The position numbers and the translations under genes were made by a program. The notes under the pieces were generated by a model that was not told the origin of the DNA, did not search any database, and saw nothing but the letters and a program-made list of their open reading frames with translations. 48,452 nt of DNA from Streptacidiphilus carbonis (GTDB lineage Bacteria; Actinomycetota; Actinomycetes; Streptomycetales; Streptomycetaceae): assembly GCF_000787775.1 (NCBI RefSeq), contig NZ_BBPM01000039.1, positions 27,698-76,149 on the forward strand, read 5' to 3'. Shown piece by piece: positions 8,036-16,411 of this stretch; the first letter of the stretch is position 1, and every line of letters starts with the position of its first letter.

Positions 8036-9612
8036 CCGCCGCACCCGGTCCCGTGCCCGCGTCCCCCGCGTCCCCCGTCGGCTTCTGGGCCCAGGCGGCC
8101 GCCGAGCCCGACCGGGTGGTGATGGTCGCCCCGGACGGCGAGGCCTGGACGGCGGGCCGGCTGCTCGCCGCCGCCAACCGGCTGGTGCACGGACTGCGCG
8201 AGGCCGGCCTGGACGCGGGCGACGCGTTCGCGGTCGTCCTGCCCAACGGGATCGAGCTGTTCACCGCCTATCTCGCCGCCACCCAGGCCGGGTTCTACCT
8301 CGTCCCGGTCAACCACCACCTGGTCGGCCCGGAGATCGCCTGGATCGTCTCCGACAGCGGCGCCAAGGTGCTGATCGCGCACGAGCGCTTCGCCGAGGCC
8401 GCGACGGCCGCCGCCGACGAGGTGGGGCTGCCCAAGGAGCGCCGCTACGCGGTGGGCGAGCTGCCGGGCTTCCGGCCGTACCGGGACCTGCTGGAGGGGC
8501 AGTCCGAGGCGGAGCCCGAGGACCGCACCGCGGGCCGGGTGATGAACTACACCTCCGGGACGACCGGACGGCCGCGCGGCATCCGCCGCCCGCTGCCGGG
8601 ACGGCCGCCGGAGCAGACCGCGCTCGGCGGATTCCTCGGGATCTTCGGCATCAGGCCGGCCGGCGGCAATGTGCACCTGGTCTGCTCGCCGCTCTACCAC
8701 ACGGCCGTGCTCCAGTTCGCCGCCGCCTCGCTGCACATCGGGCACACGGTGGTGCTGATGGACCGTTGGACGCCGGAGGAGATGCTGCGTCTGATCGACC
8801 GTCACCGGGTGACCCACACGCACATGGTGCCCACCCAGTTCCACCGGTTGCTCGCCCTGCCCGCGGAGACCCGGGCCCGCTACGACGTCTCGTCCATGCG
8901 CCACGCCATCCACGGCGCGGCCCCGTGCCCCGACCACGTGAAGCGCGCCATGATCGAGTGGTGGGGCGAGAGCGTGGAGGAGTACTACGCGGCCAGCGAG
9001 GGCGGCGGCACCTTCGCCACCGCGAGGGACTGGCTGGAGCGGCCGGGGACGGTCGGCAAGCCCTGGCCGATCAGCGAGGTCGTGGTCCTGGACGACGACG
9101 GGAAGCCGCTCCCGGCGGGGGAGTTGGGCACCGTCTACATGAAGATGAGCACCGGCGGCTTCAGCTACCACAAGGACGAGGGCAAGACCCGGAAGAACCG
9201 GGTCGGCGACTTCTTCACCGTAGGCGACCTGGGGCTGCTCGACTCCGACGGCTACCTCTACCTGCGCGACCGCAAGATCGACATGATCATCTCCGGCGGC
9301 GTCAACATCTACCCCGCCGAGATCGAGTCGGTCCTGCTCTCGCACCCGGCGGTCGCGGACGCCGCGGCCTTCGGCATCCCCCACGACGACTGGGGCGAGG
9401 AGGTCAAGGCCGTCATCGAGCCGGCCCCGGGATTCACCCCGGGACCGGACCTGGCCGCCGACATCCTCGCCCACTGCGAGCGCCGACTGGCCGCCTACAA
9501 GCGGCCCAAGTCGGTCGACTTCGTGGCCGAGCTGCCCCGCGACCCCAACGGCAAGCTCTACAAGCGGCGGCTGCGGGACCCGTACTGGGAGGGGCGGACC
9601 AGGCAGGTCTGA
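8032..9612 (+). CDS. Acyl-CoA synthetase (FadD-type, AMP-forming)
   Basis: 526 residues. The ATP-binding P-loop is MNYTSGTTGRPRGI (around residue 170), followed by YYAASEGGGTF, DRKIDMIISGGVNIYPAEIE, and the C-terminal catalytic lysine in DPNGKLYKRRLRD. It activates a carboxylic acid to acyl-CoA via an acyl-adenylate. The frame is open further upstream, but the GTG at 8032 overlapping the previous stop gives the expected N-terminus. It is an operon partner of the NPD-family flavoprotein. The substrate is unknown; context suggests fatty or sterol-derived acids. Two hairpins follow its stop codon. Confidence 0.92.
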   Translation: MTAAPGPVPASPASPVGFWAQAAAEPDRVVMVAPDGEAWTAGRLLAAANRLVHGLREAGLDAGDAFAVVLPNGIELFTAYLAATQAGFYLVPVNHHLVGPEIAWIVSDSGAKVLIAHERFAEAATAAADEVGLPKERRYAVGELPGFRPYRDLLEGQSEAEPEDRTAGRVMNYTSGTTGRPRGIRRPLPGRPPEQTALGGFLGIFGIRPAGGNVHLVCSPLYHTAVLQFAAASLHIGHTVVLMDRWTPEEMLRLIDRHRVTHTHMVPTQFHRLLALPAETRARYDVSSMRHAIHGAAPCPDHVKRAMIEWWGESVEEYYAASEGGGTFATARDWLERPGTVGKPWPISEVVVLDDDGKPLPAGELGTVYMKMSTGGFSYHKDEGKTRKNRVGDFFTVGDLGLLDSDGYLYLRDRKIDMIISGGVNIYPAEIESVLLSHPAVADAAAFGIPHDDWGEEVKAVIEPAPGFTPGPDLAADILAHCERRLAAYKRPKSVDFVAELPRDPNGKLYKRRLRDPYWEGRTRQV

Positions 9613-9613
9613 C

Positions 9614-9673
9614 GGGACGGCTCCGCGGGCGGACCGTCCCCGCCGAAGCGGCGGTCCGAGCGAGGCTCGGTTT
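9614..9673. terminator. Hairpins between the converging FadD and DUF2087 genes
   Basis: GGGACGG (9614-9620) pairs with CCGTCCC (9634-9640), with an inner TCCG/CGGA stem. A second hairpin CCGAG (9656-9660)/CTCGG (9666-9670) is followed by TTT. This suits a bidirectional terminator. Confidence 0.6.
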
Positions 9674-9683
9674 GGGGCGAGGT

Positions 9684-10235
9684 TCAGGCGGCGGCGGTGC
9701 CCGCGGCCGCCACGCGGTAGCTGCGGCCGTCGGCGCTGCGGGTGAGCAGCCGGGCGTCGATCAGGTAGCGGCGCAGCGCTGACGGGTCGTCCCAGTACTG
9801 CCGGAGGGCGATGTTGACCTCGGGCTCGCCGTAGCTGACGCCGGGTTCGAACACGCGGCGGGTCAGGTATTCCAGCAGGGCGAGGCGTCGGGCCGGGCGG
9901 ACCGGCATGGCGGTGAGGCGGCCGTCCTTGAACAGCTGCGCGACCGCTTCCGCCTCCGGCGTCTGCTCGGAAGCCGAGGCGGCGGCCGGTGCCGGGCGCA
10001 GCGCCTCGGCGAACGCGCCCGGGCAGGCGACGGCGCGGGTGCCGTCCTCGCTCAGCTCCGCCAGCCCGGCCTGCAGCAGCCGGCCGAGCTGTTTCGCCGT
10101 CGCCGGGTCCTCGGCGCGCAGCGCCTCGGGGTCCAGCCCGGCCGTACCGGCGAGCACCAGCCGTGCGTGCAGCCGGAGCCGACCGGGGTCTGCGAGGGCT
10201 GAGGCGAGCGGGGCGAGGGCGGCGAGCTGGGACAT
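9684..10235 (-). CDS. DUF2087 domain protein with N-terminal winged helix
   Basis: 183 residues. The N-terminal half resembles an ArsR-like winged helix (LASALADPGRLRLHARLVLAG). The C-terminal half (about 110-175) is a DUF2087 pattern: FKDGRLTAMPVRPARRLALLEYL, later YGEPEVNIALRQYWDDPSALRRYLIDARLL. Such proteins are considered transcriptional regulators with an unknown signal. The start follows GAAGGA. It is divergent from the DUF2332 gene over 210 bp. Its target is unknown. Confidence 0.8.
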   Translation of the reverse strand: MSQLAALAPLASALADPGRLRLHARLVLAGTAGLDPEALRAEDPATAKQLGRLLQAGLAELSEDGTRAVACPGAFAEALRPAPAAASASEQTPEAEAVAQLFKDGRLTAMPVRPARRLALLEYLTRRVFEPGVSYGEPEVNIALRQYWDDPSALRRYLIDARLLTRSADGRSYRVAAAGTAAA

Positions 10236-10445
10236 GCGTTCGGTCCTTCCGGAGTGGCGATCCCACCACGCTAGGCGGAACGGGTGCGGGGACACCACGG
10301 GTTATCCCCGGGGCCCGGTGGAACCGCCGGGTTCGCGGCCTCACCGTGATCCAGCTCACCGGGCCGGTGTGGTGTGCGTCCGGGGGCTCCGGGTGCATGA
10401 TCAACTCCAGGCCCGCAGTGAGTACCCCGGTGAGAGGAAGCGTCG

Positions 10446-11567
10446 ATGAGCGCACCCCAGTCCCCGACCGTCGAGGCCGCGCGTGAGCGGGCCGCGACGA
10501 TGCTGGAGTGGCAGTCGCACGCCTGCGCCTCGCTGGGCTCGCCGCTCTACGCCGAACTGCTCGCGCGGGCCGCGGCTGACACCAGGGCGGGTGGACCCTG
10601 CGCCGACGCGCTGGCCGGGTACGAGGACGCGCCCGGCCCGGACGCGGTGGCCCTCCGGCTGATGGGCGGGGTGCACGCGCTGGTGCTCACCGGCAGGGCC
10701 CCTCGGCTCGCGGCGTACTACGCCTCCGTCGGCGGTGAGTACGACCCGGGTCGGGCGGAGGACTGCTGGGCGGCGTTCCGTGCGACCGTCGGGGCGGAGC
10801 TTCCCCGGGTACGCGAGTGGATGACCCGGCCGCCGCAGACCAATGAGGTGGGCCGGGCCAGTCTGCTGCTCACCGGACTCCTGTGGGCGGCCCGGAGCGC
10901 ACCGCTGCCGGTCCGGCTGTTCGAACTGGGGTCGAGCGCCGGGCTCAATCTGCGGCCCGAGCGGTTCCGTGTGTCGGCGGACGGATTCGCCTGGGGTCCG
11001 GTCGACTCGCCGGTGCAACTCGCCGACGCCTGGCGGGGCGGGCCGCCGGCCTGGCTCGTCGAGGCCGGCGCGGAGCAGCCGGAACTGACCGTGGTGGAGC
11101 GCCGAGGCTGCGACCTGACGCCGATCGATCCGCTGTCGGAGGCCGGGGCGCTGGCGCTGCACGCCTACGTCTGGGCGGACCAGGGGGCGCGGTTCGCCCG
11201 GCTGGACGGTGCGGTGCGCCTGGCGGCGGCGGATCCTGCCGCGGCCGAGGCGGTCGAGGCGGTGGGTGCGGCGGAGTTCCTGGCCGGGGTGGGGCTCCGG
11301 GCAGGCACGCTCACCGTGGTCTGGCACTCGATCATGCGCCAGTACGTCCAGGCGGAGGAGTGGGCCCGGGTGGACGCCGAGCTCGCCCGTCTCGCGGCAG
11401 CGAGTACGCCGGAGGCTCCGTTCGCCTACATCGCGTTCGAGCCGGAGCGGGTGGGGGAGGACTGGCCATGCTTGCTGAGTGTCCGTCAGGGCGGTGCGGA
11501 ACGCCGGGTTCTCGCGGAGGCGAAGCCGCACGGCCTGCCGGCGTGGGTGGCGGTGCGGGGGGTCTGA
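10446..11567 (+). CDS. DUF2332 family protein
   Basis: 373 residues, soluble. The typical features are a conserved early helix (LEWQSHACASLGSPLYAELL), then RLFELGSSAGLNLRPERF, a glycine motif that looks like an S-adenosylmethionine-type loop, and later VVWHSIMRQYV. Proteins of this family have no established function; a methyltransferase-like fold is inference from the ELGSSAGLN motif. The start follows AGAGGAAG. It converges on the FadD19-like gene with a hairpin in between. Confidence 0.82.
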   Translation: MSAPQSPTVEAARERAATMLEWQSHACASLGSPLYAELLARAAADTRAGGPCADALAGYEDAPGPDAVALRLMGGVHALVLTGRAPRLAAYYASVGGEYDPGRAEDCWAAFRATVGAELPRVREWMTRPPQTNEVGRASLLLTGLLWAARSAPLPVRLFELGSSAGLNLRPERFRVSADGFAWGPVDSPVQLADAWRGGPPAWLVEAGAEQPELTVVERRGCDLTPIDPLSEAGALALHAYVWADQGARFARLDGAVRLAAADPAAAEAVEAVGAAEFLAGVGLRAGTLTVVWHSIMRQYVQAEEWARVDAELARLAAASTPEAPFAYIAFEPERVGEDWPCLLSVRQGGAERRVLAEAKPHGLPAWVAVRGV

Positions 11568-11590
11568 CTGCTTTCTTCTGCGAGCCGTAG

Positions 11591-11680
11591 GGGTTGCCGC
11601 GCGGTTCCCCGCGCCCCTGGGTTGGTGCCGCTGACTCACGGTGGTTCCGTTGCAGACCCCTGGGGGCGCGGGTGCGCGAC
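11591..11680. terminator. GC-rich inverted repeat between converging genes, Streptomyces REP-like
   Basis: CCCGCGCCCC (11608-11617) pairs perfectly with GGGGCGCGGG (11663-11672), and pairing can continue inward through TGGG/CCCC with wobbles. The GCGGTTCCCCGCGCCCCTGG sequence is a motif I know as very common between Streptomyces genes. It probably terminates both flanking genes. Confidence 0.6.
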
Positions 11681-11706
11681 GAGCCAGGCACACGCTGCGG
11701 ACGAGG

Positions 11707-13314
11707 TCAGGGCGCCGCCAACCCCTGGGCCCAGCGCATGTCCGGCTTGCCCGTGGGCGTGCGGTGCACCTCGGGGACGAGGTGAAGGCGGCGGGGGACC
11801 TTGTAGCCGGCCAGGTGCTCGCGGCAGTGGGCCTGGAGCTGCTGGAGCGTCAGCTCGGCCTCCGGTCGAGGCTGGACCAGGGCGACCACGGTCTCGCCCC
11901 AGCGTTCGTCCGCCGCGCCCACGACCACGGTGTCGTACACCGCGGGGTGGCCCTTGATGACCGACTCGACCTCCTCGGGGAAGATCTTCTCCCCACCCGA
12001 GTTGATGCATGAGGAACCGCGCCCGAGCAGGGTGATCCTGCCGTCCTCCTCACGCACCGCCCAGTCGCCCGGGACGGCGTAGCGGGTTCCGTCGGGCGCG
12101 GTGCGGAACACCTCGGCGCTCTTCACCGGGTCGCCCAGGTACCGCAGCGGGACGTTGCCCCGGCGGGCCAGCCGGCCGACCACCCCGGCCGGCAGCGGGT
12201 TCAGGTCGTCGTCGAGCACCTCGGAGTCGCTGATCGCGGTGGTGGTGACCCCGGCCTGGTCGCCGGAGCCGCCCCGGTACTGGCTGACGCCGCCCGCGCC
12301 GCCCTCGGAGGAGCCGATGGCGTCGCTCAGATAGAGGTGGGGGAAGCGGTCCAGGAAGCGCTGCTTCACCGGGGCGGAGAACAGGGCGGCGCTGCTGACC
12401 AGGCCGAAGAGGGAGCTGAGGTCGTAGTCGGTGTCCTCGGCGTCCAGCGACTCGATCAGCGGGCGGCCCATCGCGTCTCCCGTGATCATGACCAGGTTGA
12501 CCTTCTCCGACTCGGTCAGTCCCCAGACCCGCCGCGGGTCGAAGCGGTCCAGCAGGACCGCCCGGTTGCCGCGGAACAACTGCTGCATCAGGCCCCACTG
12601 GGTGGCTCCGTGCATCAGCGGGGCGATCGGGAAGAAGGTGAGCTGGTTGTCGTAGGCGGTGGTGACGATCTCCTCGGGGGTCGCCATCCGGTGGCCGTTG
12701 GTGACGTCGATGCCGCCGCCCAGGGCGAAGAAGACGTCCTCCTGGCGCCAGACCACGCCCTTGGGCAGACCGGTCGTCCCCCCGGTGAAGAGCAGGTAGT
12801 GGTCGTCGCCCGAGCGGGCGGCGAAGTCGCGTTCGGGGGAGCCCGAGGCCATCGCCTTCTCGAAGGGAACCGCCGGCAGCGCCTCCGCGCCCCCCGTCCC
12901 GTCCTCGATCACCAGTAGCCGGCGCAGGCCGGGCAGGCCGGGGAGCACCGCGGCGACCTGCGGTGCATAGCGTTCCTGGAAGATCATCGCCACCGGCTCG
13001 GCCATCGTCAGCAGATAGCTCAGCTCGTCGGCCACATAGCGGTAGTTGACATTGACGCAGACCGCCCGGATCTTGCAGATCGCGAGCAGCGACTCCACCC
13101 ACTCGGCCCGGTTCAGGGCGTAGACGCCGACCCGGTCCCCGGCGCCGACTCCCGACTCCAGGAGGTGGTGGGCCAGCCGGTTGGCGCGTTCGTCGAGCTC
13201 GGCGAAGGTGCGCCGCTGCACCGCGGGTCCGTCGGCGCGGGCACAGGTGATCGCCTCGCGCCCAGGGAAGTGGTCAACCGCTTGCTCGAACAGATCGGCC
13301 AGGTTGAATTCCAT
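11707..13314 (-). CDS. FadD19-like steroid/long-chain acyl-CoA synthetase
   Basis: 535 residues. The AMP-binding loop is LLFTGGTTGLPKGVVWR (around residue 180), followed by PLMHGATQW, GDAMGRPLIESL, DAIGSSEGG, LGRGSSCINSGGEKIFPEEVE and the terminal lysine motif TGKPDMRWA. These landmarks follow the mycobacterial FadD19 (Rv3515c) pattern as I remember it. FadD19 activates C24-branched and C27 sterol side-chain acids. The gene is divergent from the enoyl-CoA hydratase, as fadD19 is from echA19 in M. tuberculosis, with a KstR-type site between them. The start at 13314 fits the family N-terminus; an upstream ATG at 13389 would run across the operator. Confidence 0.88.
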   Translation of the reverse strand: MEFNLADLFEQAVDHFPGREAITCARADGPAVQRRTFAELDERANRLAHHLLESGVGAGDRVGVYALNRAEWVESLLAICKIRAVCVNVNYRYVADELSYLLTMAEPVAMIFQERYAPQVAAVLPGLPGLRRLLVIEDGTGGAEALPAVPFEKAMASGSPERDFAARSGDDHYLLFTGGTTGLPKGVVWRQEDVFFALGGGIDVTNGHRMATPEEIVTTAYDNQLTFFPIAPLMHGATQWGLMQQLFRGNRAVLLDRFDPRRVWGLTESEKVNLVMITGDAMGRPLIESLDAEDTDYDLSSLFGLVSSAALFSAPVKQRFLDRFPHLYLSDAIGSSEGGAGGVSQYRGGSGDQAGVTTTAISDSEVLDDDLNPLPAGVVGRLARRGNVPLRYLGDPVKSAEVFRTAPDGTRYAVPGDWAVREEDGRITLLGRGSSCINSGGEKIFPEEVESVIKGHPAVYDTVVVGAADERWGETVVALVQPRPEAELTLQQLQAHCREHLAGYKVPRRLHLVPEVHRTPTGKPDMRWAQGLAAP

Positions 13315-13384
13315 GCGCGGAGAGTAGGAGCCGCAGGTGGAGAACTCCAGAGCGCTGACGCCCTTGAAATCAACCGGGCAAGAC

Positions 13385-13398
13385 TGCAACCTGTTCTA
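13385..13398. promoter_or_regulatory. KstR-type operator TGCAACCTGTTCTA
   Basis: It matches TnnAACnnGTTnnA at every fixed position, though the outer bases are not symmetric. It lies in the 133-bp gap between the divergent FadD19-like and enoyl-CoA hydratase genes, 4 bp from the third 13-bp palindrome. It could govern both directions. Confidence 0.65.
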
Positions 13399-13402
13399 GA
13401 TC

Positions 13403-13415
13403 TGACGATGCGTCA
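13403..13415. promoter_or_regulatory. 13-bp palindrome TGACGATGCGTCA (copy 3)
   Basis: A perfect inverted repeat with arms TGACG/CGTCA around ATG, 33 bp before the enoyl-CoA hydratase ATG. It is the third copy of the motif seen at 3422 and 6848. Confidence 0.6.
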
Positions 13416-13447
13416 AAAGCGATGCATCACAAGCGGAGGGCTCCGGC

Positions 13448-14251
13448 ATGACCGGCACCGAACACCTCAGCACGGAGCGGCACGGGGCCACCCTGGTGCT
13501 CACCCTGAACCGCCCCGAGGCCAAGAACGCGTTCTCCATTCCGATGCTGGTCGGGCTGCACGACGCCTGGCTGGAGGCCGACGCCGACGACGACATCCGC
13601 TCCGTGGTGCTCACCGGCGCAGGCGGCGCCTTCTGCGCCGGCATGGACCTGAAGGCCCTGGCCCGGGGTGGGTTCAGCGAGGACGACGCCTACCGGGCGC
13701 GGCTCAAGGCCGACCCGGACCTGCACTGGAAGGCGATGCTGCGGCACTACCGCCCGCGCAAGCCGGTGATCGCCGCCGTCGAGGGCGTCTGCGTGGCCGG
13801 CGGCACCGAGGTGCTGCAGGCCACCGACATCCGGGTGGCCGCGGAGTCGGCGAGCTTCGGGCTCTTCGAGGTGCGCCGCGGGCTGTTCCCGGTGGGCGGC
13901 TCCACGGTCCGGCTGCAGCATCAGATCCCGCGCACCCACGCACTGGAGATGCTGCTCACCGGCCGCCGCTACAGCGCCGCCGAGGCCCGCGACATCGGGC
14001 TGGTCGGCAGCGTGGTCCCGGACGGGACCGCGCTCAAGCGTGCGCTGGAGCTGGCCGAGGCGGTCAACCAGGCCGCGCCGCTCGCCGTCGAGGCCGTCAA
14101 GCGCTCGGTGTACGAGACGGCGGACCTCGGTGAGCAGGCCGGGCTGGCCCGGGAGCTGGAGATCGGCTGGCCGATCTTCGCCACCGAGGACGCCGAGGAG
14201 GGCCCACGGGCCTTCGCCGAGCACCGCGCGCCCGTCTACCGCCGGCACTGA
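13448..14251 (+). CDS. Enoyl-CoA hydratase/isomerase (EchA19-like)
   Basis: 267 residues, crotonase fold. LTGAGGAFCAGMDLKAL forms the first oxyanion-hole loop. VCVAGGTEVLQATDIRVA and FGLFEVRRGLFPVGG hold the second loop and the Glu positions. It would hydrate a 2-enoyl-CoA in beta-oxidation. Its position divergent from the FadD19-like gene and ahead of DUF35/Ltp genes mirrors echA19 (Rv3516), which acts on cholesterol side-chain enoyl-CoAs. It is the first gene of a five-gene operon to 17628. A 10-bp tandem repeat (CACTGATCGC, 14246-14270) spans its stop codon. Confidence 0.9.
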   Translation: MTGTEHLSTERHGATLVLTLNRPEAKNAFSIPMLVGLHDAWLEADADDDIRSVVLTGAGGAFCAGMDLKALARGGFSEDDAYRARLKADPDLHWKAMLRHYRPRKPVIAAVEGVCVAGGTEVLQATDIRVAAESASFGLFEVRRGLFPVGGSTVRLQHQIPRTHALEMLLTGRRYSAAEARDIGLVGSVVPDGTALKRALELAEAVNQAAPLAVEAVKRSVYETADLGEQAGLARELEIGWPIFATEDAEEGPRAFAEHRAPVYRRH

Positions 14252-14283
14252 TCGCCACTGATCGCCACTGAGGAGAGCCACCC

Positions 14284-14781
14284 ATGTCCGACGTGCAGAA
14301 CCCAGCAGTGCTCAGCGCCCCGCTGGTCGTAGAGTTCCCCTTCACCCGTTCCACCGGCCCGGTCGTCGGGGCCTTCCTGACCGGGCTGCGCGAACGCGTG
14401 GTGCTGGGCATCCGCGGCAGCGACGGCCGGGTGCTGTGCCCGCCCGCCGAGTACGACCCGGTCACGGCGGCGGAGCTGGACCAACTGGTCGCCCTCCCGG
14501 GCACCGGCACCGTCACCACCTGGGCCTGGAACGAACGCCCCCGCCCGTACCAGCCGCTGGACCGGCCCTTCGCCTGGGCGCTGGTGCGGCTGGACGGCGC
14601 GGACACCGCGCTGCTGCACGCCCTGGACGCCCCGCCGCCGGACAGCGGCGACCCCCGCGCGGTCCGCACCGGACTGCGCGTGGCCGTCCGCTGGGCCGAC
14701 CGGCGGACCGGGGCGATCACCGACATCGCCTGCTTCGAGCCGCTGGCAGACGGCAGCGGGAGTGCCGGGGGAGAGCGATGA
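14284..14781 (+). CDS. DUF35 OB-fold protein without zinc ribbon
   Basis: 165 residues. It begins VVEFPFTRSTGPVVGAFLTGLRE, then GIRGSDGRVLCPPAEYDPVT and GTVTTWAWNE, followed by an OB-fold-like half ending in RWADRRTGAITDIACFEPL. The four-Cys zinc ribbon common in DUF35 proteins is absent. DUF35 proteins act as obligate partners of thiolase-like enzymes (ChsH2 with Ltp2 is the studied case). The next gene encodes the zinc-ribbon half. From memory, mycobacterial Rv3521 carries both parts in one chain. A GAGGAGA ribosome binding site precedes the ATG; the stop overlaps the next ATG (ATGA). Confidence 0.82.
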   Translation: MSDVQNPAVLSAPLVVEFPFTRSTGPVVGAFLTGLRERVVLGIRGSDGRVLCPPAEYDPVTAAELDQLVALPGTGTVTTWAWNERPRPYQPLDRPFAWALVRLDGADTALLHALDAPPPDSGDPRAVRTGLRVAVRWADRRTGAITDIACFEPLADGSGSAGGER

Positions 14782-15320
14782 AGACATCCGACCTGCTCGC
14801 CGGCATCCCCGCCCTGGCCGGTGCGGAACCCGTCACCAGGGTCACCATTCCGGCGCGGCTGGACTACACCTACACCCCCGGGGCCGCCCAGTCCCGCTTC
14901 CTGAACGCGCTCACCGAGCAGCGGCTGCTCGGCGAGCGCTGTCCCCAGTGCACCCGGGTCTACATCCCGCCCCGCGGCGTCTGCCCCACCTGCGGCGTCG
15001 CCACCAGCGAGCCCGTTGATCTGCCCCATGTCGGAACCGTCACCACCTTCTGCATCGTCAACATCGCGGCCCGCGGCCTCGATGTGGAAGTCCCGTACTG
15101 CTACGCCTACGTGCTGCTCGACGGTGCGCATGTCGGCCTGCACGCGCGGATCGGAGGCATCCCGCACGACCAGGTCCACGTCGGCCAGCGGGTCGAGCCG
15201 GTCTGGCGCGAACCGGACCAGACCGGGGTGCAGAGCCGCCCCAGCCTCGCCGCCATCAGTCATTTCCGTCCCACCGGCGAACCCGACGCCGATCCCGAGA
15301 GCTACCGGAGGTGGATGTAG
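14778..15320 (+). CDS. Zinc-ribbon DUF35 OB-fold protein
   Basis: 180 residues. A zinc ribbon near residues 55-75 shows CPQC and CPTC pairs (RCPQCTRVYIPPRGVCPTCG). The OB-fold half follows with LPHVGTVTTFCIVNIA and AYVLLDGAHVGLHARI. It should pair with one of the two Ltp proteins encoded directly downstream, as ChsH2 does with Ltp2. The ATG overlaps the previous stop by 4 bp and the next gene starts 2 bp after the stop, so coupling is tight. Confidence 0.87.
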   Translation: MKTSDLLAGIPALAGAEPVTRVTIPARLDYTYTPGAAQSRFLNALTEQRLLGERCPQCTRVYIPPRGVCPTCGVATSEPVDLPHVGTVTTFCIVNIAARGLDVEVPYCYAYVLLDGAHVGLHARIGGIPHDQVHVGQRVEPVWREPDQTGVQSRPSLAAISHFRPTGEPDADPESYRRWM

Positions 15321-15322
15321 CC

Positions 15323-16411
15323 ATGGCCGCCGACAACAGCACAGCGGGGCCCGGCCGGGAGGTCGCCGTCGTCGCCTTCGCCCAGACCGTGCACCGGCGC
15401 AGCACCGACCAGCTCTCCGAGGTGGAGCTGGTGCTGCCGGTCCTCCACGACGTACTCAAGCAGACGGGTCTGACAACCGACCGGATCGGCTTCACCTGCT
15501 CCGGCAGCAGCGACTACCTGGCCGGCCGCGCCTTCTCCTTCACCATGGCGTTGGACGGGGTCGGCGCCTGGCCGCCGATCTCCGAGTCCCATGTGGAGAT
15601 GGACGGCGCCTGGGCGCTCTACGAGGCGTGGGTGAAGCTGCGCACCGGGCAGGCCGACACCGCGCTGGTGTACTCCTACGGCAAGTCCTCGCCGGGCTGT
15701 GTCCGCGATGTGCTGACCCGCCAGCTCGACCCCTACACCCTGGCCCCGCTGTGGCCGGACGCGATCGCACTGGCCGCGCTGCAGACCCAGGCCCTGATCG
15801 ACGCCGGCCTCGCCGACGAACGCGCCCTGGCCGCCACCGCGATGCGCTCGCGGCGCGCCGCCGAGGCCAATCCGCACGCCCAGCTGCGCGGCAGCGCCGA
15901 CGTCGAGGAACTGCTGAAGCAACCCTACGAGGTGCGGCCGCTGCGCCGGCACGACTGCCCGCCGGTCAGCGACGGAGCCGCCGCGGTGGTCCTGGCCGTC
16001 GGCGACACCGCCCGGGCCCTGCACACCCGTCCGGCCTGGATCCGCGGCATCGACCACCGGATCGAGGCGCACCAGCCCGGTGTCCGCGACCTCACCGAGT
16101 CGCCGTCCACCCGGCTGGCCGCCGTCCACGCCGGGGCGTTCGACGCCCCGCCGGACACGGCCGAGCTGCATGCGCCGTTCAGCGCCCAGGAGTTGATCCT
16201 GCGCCGGGCACTGGACCTGTCCGACGGCACCGAGGTCAACCCGTCCGGGGGCGCTCTGGCCGCCAACCCGGTGATGGCCGCCGGACTGATCCGGATCGGC
16301 GAGGCCGCGTCCCGGATCCAGCGCGGCGAGTCCCGCCGGGCCCTGGCCCACGCCACCTCGGGGCCCTGCCTGCAGCAGAACCTGGTGGCCGTACTGGAGG
16401 GGGAGCAGTGA
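15323..16411 (+). CDS. Thiolase-like lipid-transfer protein, Ltp4-like aldolase candidate
   Basis: 362 residues, thiolase superfamily. The N-terminal half contains VAVVAFAQT and the CSGSSDYLAGR segment. The region that holds the nucleophilic Cys in thiolases reads SHVEMDGAWALYEAW, with no Cys. PVSDGAAAVVLAV and EVNPSGGALAANPVMAAGLIRI follow, and the C-terminal loop reads HATSGPCLQQN. Loss of the Cys fits Ltp-type retro-aldolases for C24-branched sterol side chains rather than thiolytic enzymes. The ATG at 15323 sits 11 bp behind GGAGG; an in-frame GTG at 15311 overlaps that site and is less likely. Confidence 0.83.
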   Translation: MAADNSTAGPGREVAVVAFAQTVHRRSTDQLSEVELVLPVLHDVLKQTGLTTDRIGFTCSGSSDYLAGRAFSFTMALDGVGAWPPISESHVEMDGAWALYEAWVKLRTGQADTALVYSYGKSSPGCVRDVLTRQLDPYTLAPLWPDAIALAALQTQALIDAGLADERALAATAMRSRRAAEANPHAQLRGSADVEELLKQPYEVRPLRRHDCPPVSDGAAAVVLAVGDTARALHTRPAWIRGIDHRIEAHQPGVRDLTESPSTRLAAVHAGAFDAPPDTAELHAPFSAQELILRRALDLSDGTEVNPSGGALAANPVMAAGLIRIGEAASRIQRGESRRALAHATSGPCLQQNLVAVLEGEQ